Shown here: piece by piece, positions 45,523-54,410 of the stretch
Layout: every line of letters starts with the position of its first letter
How positions within the stretch are numbered: position 1 is the first letter of the stretch
Origin: Flaviramulus multivorans
Lineage (GTDB): Bacteria; Bacteroidota; Bacteroidia; Flavobacteriales; Flavobacteriaceae
Direction: 5' to 3'
DNA length: 64,000 bases
Assembly: GCF_021728415.1 (NCBI RefSeq)
Contig: NZ_JAKKDV010000002.1
Location: 682,001 to 746,000 of the forward strand
The notes under the pieces: generated by a model
The model's database searches: none
Told to the model about the DNA's origin: nothing
What the model saw: only the letters and a program-made list of their open reading frames with translations
Translations under genes and position numbers: made by a program

Positions 45523-46494
45523 ATGAGTAAGGTAAAATATTATTACGATGCAGAGTCGCTTTCTTATAAAAAAATAGAGCGTAAAAAACGTACGGCGTTT
45601 AAGTATGCTACTCTGTTCTTACTAGCTTCTGCGTTTTTTGCCATTATATTCGTTTTTATTGCCAGTCAATATGTTGAATCGCCTAAAGAACGTGCTTTAA
45701 AAAGAGAATTACAGAACGTACAATTGCAATTTGAATTGCTTAATAAAAAAATGGAACAAGCCGAAGCAGTTCTAGCTAATATTGCCGATAGAGATAACAA
45801 CATTTACCGTGTTTATTTTGAAGCAAACCCAATACCTGAAGAACAGCGAAAAGCTGGATTTGGTGGTATTAACAGATATAAAAATTTAGAAGGCTTTGAT
45901 AATTCTAAGTTAATTATTGAGAGCAATAAACGTTTAGACATACTTCAGAAGCAAATTGTTGTTCAGTCAAGGTCTTTAGATGAAATTGCAAAACTTGCCG
46001 AAGAAAAAGAAAAACTACTGGCTGCAATTCCTGCTATTCAACCAGTAAGCAATGAGGATTTAACAAGAATGGCATCTGGTTATGGTATGCGTTCCGACCC
46101 ATTTACTAAAGTTAGAAAAATGCATTGGGGAATGGATTTTACTGCTCCAAGAGGCACACCAATTTACGCTTCAGGAGATGGCGTTGTAGAGCGCGCCGAT
46201 AGTAATTCATCAGGATATGGAAAACACATAAGGATAGACCATGGTTATGGTTATACTAGCTTATACGCACATTTATACAAGTACAATGTTAGGAAAAACC
46301 AAAAAGTAAAACGTGGTGATTTAATAGGTTTTGTTGGTAGTACGGGGCGCTCTGAAGCACCGCATTTGCATTATGAAATCTTTAAAGACGGAGAGCGCAT
46401 TAACCCAATAAACTTCTATTATGGAAGTTTAACGGCTGAAGAGTTTAGCAAAATGCTGGAGCATGCTTCATTAGAAAACCAATCATTAGATTAA
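45523..46494 (+). CDS. M23 (LytM) family metallopeptidase, membrane-anchored
   Basis: The 323-residue product has a short cytoplasmic N-terminus, a membrane helix (about 27-46), a coiled coil (about 55-85) and a C-terminal LytM domain. Zinc ligands: His and Asp in MHWGMDFTAPRG and the HxH in APHLHYEI; HGYGYTSLYAHLYKY is also present. The domain order resembles MepM/NlpD-like peptidoglycan hydrolases. It shares one base with the following merR gene start. Confidence 0.95.
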   Translation: MSKVKYYYDAESLSYKKIERKKRTAFKYATLFLLASAFFAIIFVFIASQYVESPKERALKRELQNVQLQFELLNKKMEQAEAVLANIADRDNNIYRVYFEANPIPEEQRKAGFGGINRYKNLEGFDNSKLIIESNKRLDILQKQIVVQSRSLDEIAKLAEEKEKLLAAIPAIQPVSNEDLTRMASGYGMRSDPFTKVRKMHWGMDFTAPRGTPIYASGDGVVERADSNSSGYGKHIRIDHGYGYTSLYAHLYKYNVRKNQKVKRGDLIGFVGSTGRSEAPHLHYEIFKDGERINPINFYYGSLTAEEFSKMLEHASLENQSLD

Positions 46495-46823
46495 TGCATA
46501 TAGATTTACCAGAAAAACGATATTATGGTATTGGCGAAGTAGCCAAGGCATTTGGTGTTAATACCTCTTTAATTCGTTTTTGGGAAAAAGAATTTGATGT
46601 ACTTAAGCCTAAAAAAAATGCTAAAGGCAATCGCAAGTTTACTCCTGAAGATATTAAAAACCTTAAGTTTATTTATCATTTAGTTAAAGAACGTGGTTTT
46701 ACACTCGAAGGCGCTAAAATTCATTTAAAAGAAGAAAAAAAGCAGGCTCTTAGCAATTTTGAGATTGTAAGTAAACTTGAGGATATTAAAACTCAGCTTA
46801 TCAAAATAAAGCAACACCTTTAA
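46494..46823 (+). CDS. MerR-type transcriptional regulator
   Basis: The 109-residue product is short for the family. The winged helix reads YYGIGEVAKAFGVNTSLIRFWEKEF...NRKFTPEDIKNLKFIYHLVKERGFTLEGAKIHL. There is only a short helical tail and no effector domain. It is coupled to the M23 gene by a one-base overlap. In many Bacteroidota this pairing is seen, from memory. Target promoters unknown. Confidence 0.93.
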   Translation: MHIDLPEKRYYGIGEVAKAFGVNTSLIRFWEKEFDVLKPKKNAKGNRKFTPEDIKNLKFIYHLVKERGFTLEGAKIHLKEEKKQALSNFEIVSKLEDIKTQLIKIKQHL

Positions 46824-46953
46824 AAGTATCATTCTATTTAACCATTACATTTATACTTAAGATTATTATAAAAAGACCTAAATCATGTAACTTTTTTACA
46901 AGTTTTGTGTCATATAAATAACTTTAAAAATCACTAACTAAACAATTTTAATT

Positions 46954-47541
46954 ATGAAGAAATTTTTACCATGGATTATCGTTGCTATCGTAGTTATCGG
47001 AATCTATTCTTGGGCAAAAGGATTTAATAATACAGCTGTTGAATATGAAGCCGATGCAAAAACGGCATGGTCAAATGTTGAAAGTGCTTATCAGCGTCGT
47101 GCAGATTTAATACCTAATCTTGTTGCAACTGTAAAAGGCTACGCTGAACATGAAAAAGAAACCTTAGAAGGTGTTATAAAGGCACGTTCTGAAGCCACAA
47201 AAACTACTATTGATGTTAATGATTTAACACCGGAAAAAATGGCGCAATTTCAACAGGCACAACAAGGTTTAAGTGGCGCTTTGTCTAGACTTTTAGTAAC
47301 TGTTGAGCGCTATCCAGATTTGAAGGCTGATAAAAGCTTTTTAGAATTACAATCTCAACTAGAAGGAACTGAAAACAGAATAAATGTAGAGCGCAATAGG
47401 TATAACGAAGCCGTAAATGTTTATGATAAATACACCACCAAGTTTCCTGGAAAATTATTAGCTGGGTTATTTGGTTTTGAAGAAATGCCTAGATACAAAA
47501 GTGCACCGGGTAGTGAAAACGCTCCTAAAGTAGAATTTTAA
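46954..47541 (+). CDS. lemA: LemA family protein
   Basis: The 195-residue product has an N-terminal membrane helix (about 4-20). LemA core: YEADAKTAWSNVESAYQRRADLIPNLVATVKGYAEHEKETLE, LSGALSRLLVTVERYPDLKADKSF, RINVERNRYNEAVNVYN-type end and FPGKLLAGLFGFEE. Helical membrane-associated protein of unclear role. Its stop shares one base with the next gene's ATG. The lemA-TPM-TPM order is a recurrent module. Confidence 0.95.
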   Translation: MKKFLPWIIVAIVVIGIYSWAKGFNNTAVEYEADAKTAWSNVESAYQRRADLIPNLVATVKGYAEHEKETLEGVIKARSEATKTTIDVNDLTPEKMAQFQQAQQGLSGALSRLLVTVERYPDLKADKSFLELQSQLEGTENRINVERNRYNEAVNVYDKYTTKFPGKLLAGLFGFEEMPRYKSAPGSENAPKVEF

Positions 47542-47978
47542 TGTCAAAAATTGAAGATTTTCTTACTACTAAAGAAGAACAGGAAATTGTTGATGCTATT
47601 CGAGTTGCAGAGTTAAATACTTCTGGAGAAATTCGGGTCCATCTTGAAAAAACTTCTAATGGCGATGCTACAAATCGTGCTTTGGAGGTTTTTCATTTAT
47701 TGAAAATGGACAATACCAAGCTTCAAAATGCTGTATTAATTTATGTAGCAGTAGAAGATAAAACCTTTGTTATTTATGGTGATGAAGGCATAAATAGGGT
47801 TGTTTCCAAAGATTTCTGGGATAGTACCAAAAACGTGATGCAATCCCATTTTAAATTAGGGCAATACAAGCAAGGCTTGGTAGAAGGTATTTTAAAATCA
47901 GGCGAACAGCTTAAAAAATATTTCCCTTATTCTGATTTAGACACTAACGAGCTTACCAACGAAATTTCTAAAGGCTAA
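47541..47978 (+). CDS. TPM domain protein, short form
   Basis: The 145-residue product has no signal peptide. It corresponds to a TPM domain alone (TPM_phosphatase-type): VAELNTSGEIRVHLEKTS, LQNAVLIYVAVEDKTFVIYGDEGINRVVSKDFWD, GLVEGILKSGEQLKKYFP. It lies between lemA and the longer TPM gene with overlapping start and stop codons on both sides, so the three are translated together. Confidence 0.9.
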   Translation: MSKIEDFLTTKEEQEIVDAIRVAELNTSGEIRVHLEKTSNGDATNRALEVFHLLKMDNTKLQNAVLIYVAVEDKTFVIYGDEGINRVVSKDFWDSTKNVMQSHFKLGQYKQGLVEGILKSGEQLKKYFPYSDLDTNELTNEISKG

Positions 47979-48808
47979 TGTTTAAATTCAAACACATTAT
48001 TTTTTTATTTTTATTAAGCTTTGGTGTCAATCATATAGCGACCGCTCAATTTGAGATTCCTGAAAAGCCTACTAATCCGAATATAATTAAGAAAGATTAT
48101 GTCGTTTATGATAAAGATGATTTCCTTCAGCCTTATGAAAAAGAACAATTAAGATTAAAACTAATTAGATATGCTGATACTACCTCAACTCAAATTGTTA
48201 TAGCAATTATTCCTTCCACGAAAGGAGAAGAAATAAAATATTTAGGCGCAAAATGGGGTCATGCTTGGGGTATTGGAGGTAGCAAAGAAAATGATAATGG
48301 TATTTTTATATTATTAGCTCACAAAGACAGAAAAATAGCTATAAATACAGGTTATGGTGTAGAGCATTTGTTAACCGATGCCATGTCTAAACGCATTATA
48401 GAACGTGATATTATTCCTTATTTTAAACAAGGTGATTATTATGGTGGACTAAATAATGGAACGGATTCTATTTTTGAAGTTTTAAAAGGCGAATATCAAG
48501 GAACTCGAAAATCAAATGATGAATTCCCTATTGGAATTATATTCATACTTATCATCATATTTATTATCATACTAATATCCATTTCAAAAAGTAAGCGAGG
48601 TGGTGGCAATAGAGGTCACAGAAGTACAGGTTCAGATATTCTAGAAGCCATTATATTAAGCAATATGGGACGCGGTAATTACCGAAGAAGCTCCGGTGGC
48701 AGTTGGGGAGGAAGCTCTGGCGGTGGATGGTCGTCAGGAGGTGGTGGCTTTGGTGGTGGCTTTGGTGGTGGCGGCTTTGGTGGTGGTGGTGCTTCTGGTA
48801 GCTGGTAA
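47978..48808 (+). CDS. TPM domain membrane protein with Gly/Ser-rich tail
   Basis: The 276-residue product has a signal peptide (ends HIATAQ), then a TPM domain at about 30-175 (VYDKDDFLQPYEKEQLR, QIVIAIIPSTKGEEIKYLGAKWGHAWGIG, IFILLAHKDRKIAINTGYGVEHLLTD). One membrane helix (about 187-206) follows, then a basic stretch and an extreme Gly/Ser-rich tail (about 230-276). The tail is typical of this family (YgcG-like). Last gene of the lemA unit. Confidence 0.93.
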   Translation: MFKFKHIIFLFLLSFGVNHIATAQFEIPEKPTNPNIIKKDYVVYDKDDFLQPYEKEQLRLKLIRYADTTSTQIVIAIIPSTKGEEIKYLGAKWGHAWGIGGSKENDNGIFILLAHKDRKIAINTGYGVEHLLTDAMSKRIIERDIIPYFKQGDYYGGLNNGTDSIFEVLKGEYQGTRKSNDEFPIGIIFILIIIFIIILISISKSKRGGGNRGHRSTGSDILEAIILSNMGRGNYRRSSGGSWGGSSGGGWSSGGGGFGGGFGGGGFGGGGASGSW

Positions 48809-48812
48809 AAAA

Positions 48813-49817
48813 CTATCTATTAAAACGCCCTGTTACGTTGCCATCTACTATACGTAAAACCTCATCAACGGTTGTATAATTTACATCCCCAACATAAGTG
48901 TGTTTTAAGGCACATGCTGCACTTGCAAACTCCATAGATTTAGTGTCATCATAATGTTGTAACCCATAAATTAATCCTGCTGCAAAAGCATCTCCTGTTC
49001 CTATACGATCTACGATATGAGTTATATCAAAATCTGGAGTTTCTTTAAACTCTTTACCATTCCACATTCTAGCATGAATTTTATGCCATGACGAATTAAT
49101 AGAGGTTCTAATTTTATCAAAAACCTTCTCAATTGAGGGGAACTTTTCAATAAGTTGTTTACTGGCTTCAATAAATTCGTCATTACTATATCCGAAATTA
49201 GCGTCTAAAACTTCATTCATTTCGTTAATTCCTCCAATAAATATTGTTGAGCAATGGAGTAACTCGGTTAAAGCTTCTTTAGCATCTACTCCGTATTTCC
49301 AAAGTCCGCTTCTATACGTTGGGTCTGCCGAAACTTGCATTCCTTTTTTCTTCGCCAATTTTAAGCCCTCTTTTAAAGTATCAAAGCTTCCTTGTGTTAA
49401 TGCAGGAGTAATTCCAGTCCAGTGAAACCAACTACCATTTTCTAATGATTTTTCCCAATTAACCATACTGGGTTTAATTTCTGAAAAAGCAGAATGGGAT
49501 CGATTATAAGAAATTGAACTAGGGCGCATTACTGCTCCCACCTCTAAAAAATAAACACCTAATGGTCTGTTAGACCGCACAATGGCTGTTGTATCTAAAT
49601 CGAATTTATTAAGGTAAGCTAATGCAGTATTTCCAATAAAATCGCTAGAAAGACAAGTGATATGTTTTACATTTCCACCAAAGTTAGCAATAGAAATCCC
49701 TACGTTTAGTTCGGTGCCTCCAAAGAAAAATTCGACGGTATTCGACTGTATAAATTTTCGGTATCCACGAGGTGAAATTCGCATAAGAACCTCTCCAAAG
49801 GTTATTATCTGACTCAT
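48813..49817 (-). CDS. PfkB-family sugar kinase, probable 2-keto-3-deoxygluconate kinase (paralogue outside the main locus)
   Basis: The product has 334 residues from the ATG at 49817 (MSQIITFGEVLMRISPRG), matching the start of its paralogue at 55763-56809; an ATG at 49838 lies inside an inverted repeat and is unlikely. Motifs: FFGGTELNVGISIANFGG, WFHWTGITPALTQGS, and the catalytic VDRIGTGDAFAAGLIYGL. It stands alone, facing the lemA unit. Confidence 0.85.
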   Translation of the reverse strand: MSQIITFGEVLMRISPRGYRKFIQSNTVEFFFGGTELNVGISIANFGGNVKHITCLSSDFIGNTALAYLNKFDLDTTAIVRSNRPLGVYFLEVGAVMRPSSISYNRSHSAFSEIKPSMVNWEKSLENGSWFHWTGITPALTQGSFDTLKEGLKLAKKKGMQVSADPTYRSGLWKYGVDAKEALTELLHCSTIFIGGINEMNEVLDANFGYSNDEFIEASKQLIEKFPSIEKVFDKIRTSINSSWHKIHARMWNGKEFKETPDFDITHIVDRIGTGDAFAAGLIYGLQHYDDTKSMEFASAACALKHTYVGDVNYTTVDEVLRIVDGNVTGRFNR

Positions 49818-49820
49818 ATT

Positions 49821-49853
49821 ATTGATTATTTTAACCATTTAAAAATAATCAAT
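49821..49853. promoter_or_regulatory. Perfect 12-base inverted repeat just upstream of the solo sugar kinase
   Basis: ATTGATTATTTT, 9-base spacer, AAAATAATCAAT. On the kinase strand the repeat ends 3 bases before the ATG at 49817, so it could be an operator or an mRNA stem covering the start region. Confidence 0.5.
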
Positions 49854-49900
49854 AAATGTAATAATCAAGCTATGTTTTTAAAATGATTTCCTTTTTGGGA

Positions 49901-51205
49901 TCATTTTTTTCGCATATAAACACTTACAGGAACACCAGTAAAGTCAAAATGTTCACGTAACTTATTCTCTAAAAACCTTTTATAAGGGTCTTTTACATAT
50001 TGAGGTAAGTTACAGAAAAAAGCAAACTGCGGTTGTGGCGTTGGTAACTGCATAATGTATTTAATTTTCACAAATTTTGCTTTGTATGCTGGAGGTGGAT
50101 AGTTTTCTATTATTGGTAATAAAACCTCATTAAGTTTACTCGTTTTTATTTTCTTAGTTCGGTTTTTGTAAACCTCAACTGCCGTTTCTATAGCTTTAAA
50201 AATTCGTTGTTTTGTTAGAACCGAAATAAATATAATTGGTACATCAGTAAATGGTTCCATTTCCTGGCGAATACTTTTTTCATATTCTTTAACTGATTTA
50301 TGGTCCTTCTCCACTAAATCCCATTTATTAACCAAAACAACAATACCTTTTCTATTACGTTCGGCTAACCAGAATATATTTTGAACTTGTCCGTCAAATC
50401 CTCTAGTGGCATCCAATACCAATAAACAAACATCACAATGCTCTATGGCTCGAACACTACGCATTACAGAGTAAAATTCTAAATCTTCTTTTACTTTAGC
50501 TTTTCTTCTAATACCCGCTGTATCAACTAAATTAAATTCAAATCCAAAACGATTATATTTTGTATCAATGGCATCACGTGTTGTTCCCGCAATATCAGTA
50601 ACTATATATCTATCCTCTCCTATAAGAGCATTTATAAATGATGACTTTCCTGCATTTGGGCGACCAACTACAGCAAAACGAGGTAATTCTTCTTCTACAA
50701 CTCTTTCTTTTTCTGGAAGGGCTTCAACAAGCGCATCTAGTAATTCACCTGTACCACTCCCATTAATACTAGCAATGGTAAAATATTCTCCTAAACCTAA
50801 CGAATAAAACTCAACAGCATCTTCAGAGCGTTTTGCATTATCAACCTTATTTACAACCAAAAAAACCGGCTTATTTACTTTTCGTAACAACTTAGCAACA
50901 TCTTCATCCATTCCTGTTACCCCTGTTTCTACGTCAACCATAAAAATAATAGCGTCAGCTTCATCAATAGCTAACTCAACTTGTTTGTCAATTTCCGCTT
51001 CAAAAACATCATCACTTCCTAAAACATAACCACCAGTATCAATAAGTGAAAACTTTTTGCCATTCCAATCGCTTTTTCCATAATGACGATCTCTAGTAAC
51101 GCCACTTACCGCATCAACAATAGCTTCTCGTCGTTGAATTAAACGATTAAAGAATGTTGATTTCCCTACATTTGGTCTTCCTACTATAGCTACTATATTG
51201 CCCAT
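49901..51205 (-). CDS. der: Ribosome biogenesis GTPase Der (EngA)
   Basis: The 434-residue product has two GTPase domains in tandem. First: P-loop [17 protein letters not shown]. Second: [17 protein letters not shown]. The C-terminal KH-like domain ([27 protein letters not shown]) is present. Normal length and architecture. Confidence 0.97.
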   Translation of the reverse strand: MGNIVAIVGRPNVGKSTFFNRLIQRREAIVDAVSGVTRDRHYGKSDWNGKKFSLIDTGGYVLGSDDVFEAEIDKQVELAIDEADAIIFMVDVETGVTGMDEDVAKLLRKVNKPVFLVVNKVDNAKRSEDAVEFYSLGLGEYFTIASINGSGTGELLDALVEALPEKERVVEEELPRFAVVGRPNAGKSSFINALIGEDRYIVTDIAGTTRDAIDTKYNRFGFEFNLVDTAGIRRKAKVKEDLEFYSVMRSVRAIEHCDVCLLVLDATRGFDGQVQNIFWLAERNRKGIVVLVNKWDLVEKDHKSVKEYEKSIRQEMEPFTDVPIIFISVLTKQRIFKAIETAVEVYKNRTKKIKTSKLNEVLLPIIENYPPPAYKAKFVKIKYIMQLPTPQPQFAFFCNLPQYVKDPYKRFLENKLREHFDFTGVPVSVYMRKK

Positions 51206-51372
51206 AAATAATTATTGTAAACAGCTTTTAACTGATAAAATATATTTCTACCCTGAAATATTTTGCAAAAATAGGAAATCTAGTTGACGCAAGGTTCTTT
51301 TTTGTAAAAGATTGAAACTATTTATTCTTTAGATAAAAATTAGTAATTTACTCTGCTTAAACCGAATATTTG

Positions 51373-51876
51373 ATGCCACTAAGTAATGACATTGTTTTAC
51401 GACCCCGTTTTAAAATTGAAGTACCTCGATATAATGAAGCGGTTTTGAGCGACTTTCAAAACGCTAAAGCTACCCAATCAGAGTTTGTTGTTATTAGGGT
51501 TGAAGAACATGTTTTTATAAGATTACCGAAAGACAAACAAAAGTTTTGGTCACCGCAACTACATCTTGAAATTAATGCAGTTGATGAAAATTCATGTGTG
51601 GTACGAGGTTTATTTGGTCCTAAACCCACCGTTTGGACACTTTTTATGTTTCTTCATTTTTTAGTCGCTGGTTTGTTTATCGCCTTTGGAATATGGACTT
51701 ACAGCAATTGGACATTAGAACAAAATTTTACGATCCAAGCCAGTGTAACTATTTTAATGGTTTTACTATGGGTAACTTTATATTTTGTTGGAAGTTTTGG
51801 TAAAGCCTCGAGTATTAATGAAATGCGTGCTTTAAATAATTTTATGTATGAGGTTTTAAATCTAAAAACTAGCTAA
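51373..51876 (+). CDS. Hypothetical protein with two membrane helices
   Basis: The product has 167 residues from the ATG at 51373, which directly follows an in-frame TTG. The N-terminal half is a soluble beta-rich domain (LRPRFKIEVPRYNEAVLSDFQ). Two hydrophobic helices follow at about 90-112 and 120-142. I do not recognise a family. It is convergent with era and divergent from der. Confidence 0.78.
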   Translation: MPLSNDIVLRPRFKIEVPRYNEAVLSDFQNAKATQSEFVVIRVEEHVFIRLPKDKQKFWSPQLHLEINAVDENSCVVRGLFGPKPTVWTLFMFLHFLVAGLFIAFGIWTYSNWTLEQNFTIQASVTILMVLLWVTLYFVGSFGKASSINEMRALNNFMYEVLNLKTS

Positions 51877-51889
51877 ACATTTCAATTAA

Positions 51890-52771
51890 CTAATTATTGT
51901 AACCAAAACGTCTTAACTGGTTTTGATTACTGCGCCAGTTTTTGTTTACCTTAACATATAATTCTAAATGAATTTGTTTTCCAAAAAAGGTTTCTAAATC
52001 TTTTCTAGCCTCTACTCCAACTCGTTTTAAAGCACTGCCTTTATGACCAATTATAATGCCTTTTTGAGTTTCTCGTTCAACCATAATAACCGAACGTACT
52101 CTTATTATAGTTTCTTCTTCAAAAAATTCTTCGGTATCAACCTCAACAGCATAAGGGATTTCCTTTTTGTAATGAAACAATATTTTTTCTCTGATGGTTT
52201 CATTTATAAAAAAGCGTTCTGGCTTATCAGTTAACTGATCTTTAGGGTAAAATGGTGGTGATTCTGGGAGCAATTCAATAATCCGATTAAAAACTTCTTT
52301 AACATTGAAACCTTCTAAAGCAGAAATTGGAAAAATCTCTGCATTAGGAACTTTTTCTGCCCAATTTTGAACTTGTTCTTCCAATTGTTGTTGGTTAGAC
52401 TTATCGATTTTATTCAACAATAATAAAACTGGTATTTGAGAATTGGTTATTTTATTAAAAAAAGCTTCGTCTTTCAATTCTTGCTCACCAATTTCTACCA
52501 TATAAAGTAACACATCGGCATCTTCAAAGGCAGATTTTACAAAACCCATCATAGATTCTTGAAGCTCATATGCTGGCTTTATAATTCCAGGTGTGTCGCT
52601 TAAAACAACCTGAAAATCTTCGCCATTTACAATACCTAAAATCCGATGTCTCGTAGTTTGCGCTTTTGAGGTAATTATCGATAGTTTTTCACCTACAAAA
52701 GCATTCATCAAAGTAGACTTACCTACGTTTGGATTTCCAATTATATTTACAAAACCTGCTTTATGGTTCAT
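51890..52771 (-). CDS. era: GTPase Era
   Basis: The 293-residue product has an N-terminal GTPase domain (GNPNVGKST, DTPGI, NKID) and a C-terminal KH domain (RETQKGIIIGHKGSALKRVGVEARKDLETFFGKQIHLELYVKV). It assists 30S maturation by binding 16S rRNA. Normal length. Confidence 0.97.
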   Translation of the reverse strand: MNHKAGFVNIIGNPNVGKSTLMNAFVGEKLSIITSKAQTTRHRILGIVNGEDFQVVLSDTPGIIKPAYELQESMMGFVKSAFEDADVLLYMVEIGEQELKDEAFFNKITNSQIPVLLLLNKIDKSNQQQLEEQVQNWAEKVPNAEIFPISALEGFNVKEVFNRIIELLPESPPFYPKDQLTDKPERFFINETIREKILFHYKKEIPYAVEVDTEEFFEEETIIRVRSVIMVERETQKGIIIGHKGSALKRVGVEARKDLETFFGKQIHLELYVKVNKNWRSNQNQLRRFGYNN

Positions 52772-52837
52772 TTTTATTTATCTAATAGAATGCAAAGTTA
52801 CAACCTTGATTCGTTAATTCAATTATAATACATAATA

Positions 52838-52876
52838 AACAAAAAAACAGGAAGTAAAGCTTCCTGTTTTTTTGTT
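52838..52876 (-). terminator. Rho-independent terminator after the FKBP gene
   Basis: AACAAAAAAACAGGAAG, a short loop TAAAG, then CTTCCTGTTTTTTTGTT. The stem is perfect and T-rich on either strand; here it ends the minus-strand FKBP gene. Confidence 0.9.
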
Positions 52877-52897
52877 TATTTAAAAAGTTGAAATTAA

Positions 52898-53602
52898 TTA
52901 TTCAACTATTTCCAATAATTCTACATCAAAGATTAATGCTGAATTAGCTTTAATAGCACCTCCTGGTCTTGGGTTAGCTCCATATCCTAATTCGCTAGGA
53001 ATAAATAATCTGTATTTAGATCCAACTGGCATTAATAATAAAGCTTCTGAAAAACCTCTTACAAACTGATTAGCTCCATGTACAATAGGCTCTCCTTTAT
53101 CAACTGAACTATCAAATACAGTCCCATCAATTAAAGTACCGTGATAATGTAATTTAACTTTATTCGTTCCAACTGGCTTTGGTCCTGTTCCTTCTTTTAA
53201 AACAAGATATTGTAAACCGCTTTCAGTGGTTTGAACACCATCTTTAGATTTATTTTCTTCTAAAAACTTATCCCCATCCTCTTTATTTTTTCTGGCTTCT
53301 TCTTGTCTTTTAGCTAATTCTTCCTGTTGCTTTTTTTGGAAATAACCTCTAACTAACTCTTGCGCTTTTGTCGCATCCATTTTCAAATCAGTTGAATCTG
53401 TACCATTAACGAAGCCTTGAATAAATAATTCGTTATCAAAATCTTCGAAACTAAGCTTTACATTTTTAGCCACATCCATTCCAACGGCATAACTAACCGA
53501 ATCTAATTCAGTTTTTAATGGTTTATTTGAAACACCATTTTTATTACAAGATACTACTAGTAAAACCATACTTACTAGACTTAAAAATTTCATTATTTTC
53601 AT
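52898..53602 (-). CDS. FKBP-type peptidyl-prolyl isomerase, lipoprotein (FkpA/Mip-like)
   Basis: The 234-residue product has a lipoprotein signal ending LVVSCNKNG. The N-terminal helical dimerisation part follows (LKTELDSVSYAVGMDVAKN; charged helix with KKQQEELAKRQEEARKNKE). The FKBP domain at about 125-234 has LQYLVLKEGTGPKP, FDSSVDKGEP, GFSEALLLMPVGSKYRLFIPSELGYG and LIFDVELLEI. Acts on proteins outside the cytoplasm. Confidence 0.95.
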   Translation of the reverse strand: MKIMKFLSLVSMVLLVVSCNKNGVSNKPLKTELDSVSYAVGMDVAKNVKLSFEDFDNELFIQGFVNGTDSTDLKMDATKAQELVRGYFQKKQQEELAKRQEEARKNKEDGDKFLEENKSKDGVQTTESGLQYLVLKEGTGPKPVGTNKVKLHYHGTLIDGTVFDSSVDKGEPIVHGANQFVRGFSEALLLMPVGSKYRLFIPSELGYGANPRPGGAIKANSALIFDVELLEIVE

Positions 53603-53661
53603 TTTAATTTTTATTTATTGGTTTTTAATGCGTTGCCAAAAGTAACAAATTTATAGTCAGT

Positions 53662-53696
53662 AAAAAAAGAAAACCCCAACTTAAACGTTGAGGTTT
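53662..53696 (-). terminator. Rho-independent terminator after eda
   Basis: On the minus strand: AAACCTCAAC, loop GTTTAA, GTTGGGGTTT, then a T-rich run interrupted by one C. One G-T wobble in the stem. It closes the kdgK-pfk-eda unit. Confidence 0.78.
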
Positions 53697-53723
53697 CTAT
53701 TATAAACTAAGTACAAAATTTAT

Positions 53724-54392
53724 TTATTTTCTAACCGATTTAATTATAGCAAGTGCATTTTTAACATCCTGCTCTAATTTAGCGTAATCTTTGTTTGCAA
53801 TAATATCTTTTGAAATTAATTGAGATCCCATTCCAACACAAGTTACGCCAGCATCAAACCATCCTTTTAAGTTCTCTTCTGTTGGCGACACTCCACCTGT
53901 TGGCATTATACTCGTCCATGGTTGTGGACCTTTTATTCCTTTTACAAACTTAGGTCCGTATAAATCACCAGGGAATAATTTTACGATTTCACATCCTAAC
54001 TCTTCAGCTCTTGCTATTTCAGTTAAGGAACCACAACCAGGAGACCAAAGTACTTTTTTACGGTTGCATGCAATTGCAATATCTTCCCTAAATACTGGAG
54101 TTACTACAAAATTAGCACCAATAGACATGTACAAAGAAGCTTGTCCTGCATCAGTAACCGAACCAACACCCATAATCATTCCTGGTAATTCCTTAATGGC
54201 GTATTTTGTTAATTCGCCAAAAACTTCATGAGCAAAATCACCACGTGCCGTAAACTCCATTAAACGCGCACCACCATCGTAGCAGGCTTTTAGTACTTTT
54301 TTACTTAATTCTATATCGCTGTGAAAAAATAAAGGAATCATTCCAGTTTCTTTCATTGCTTGTGCCACTTCTAATCTTGAAAATTGTGCCAT
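53724..54392 (-). CDS. eda: KDPG aldolase (2-dehydro-3-deoxy-phosphogluconate aldolase)
   Basis: The 222-residue Eda/KDPG-KHG aldolase fold protein has the Schiff-base Lys in CEIVKLFPGDLYGPKFVK. Other stretches: PLFFHSDIELSKKVLKACYDGG, IMGVGSVTDAGQASLYM, WSPGCGSLTEIARA, IMPTGGVSPTEENL. It splits KDPG to pyruvate and glyceraldehyde-3-phosphate, the final step of the alginate/uronate branch here. It is 18 bases after the phosphofructokinase gene. Confidence 0.95.
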   Translation of the reverse strand: MAQFSRLEVAQAMKETGMIPLFFHSDIELSKKVLKACYDGGARLMEFTARGDFAHEVFGELTKYAIKELPGMIMGVGSVTDAGQASLYMSIGANFVVTPVFREDIAIACNRKKVLWSPGCGSLTEIARAEELGCEIVKLFPGDLYGPKFVKGIKGPQPWTSIMPTGGVSPTEENLKGWFDAGVTCVGMGSQLISKDIIANKDYAKLEQDVKNALAIIKSVRK

Positions 54393-54410
54393 TTTAATAT
54401 TTTTTAATTT

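Noticed and set aside
49870-49909. Hairpin overlapping the der stop codon as its terminator
   Set aside because: On the der strand no T tract follows the stem; the T tract is on the other strand, where no gene ends.
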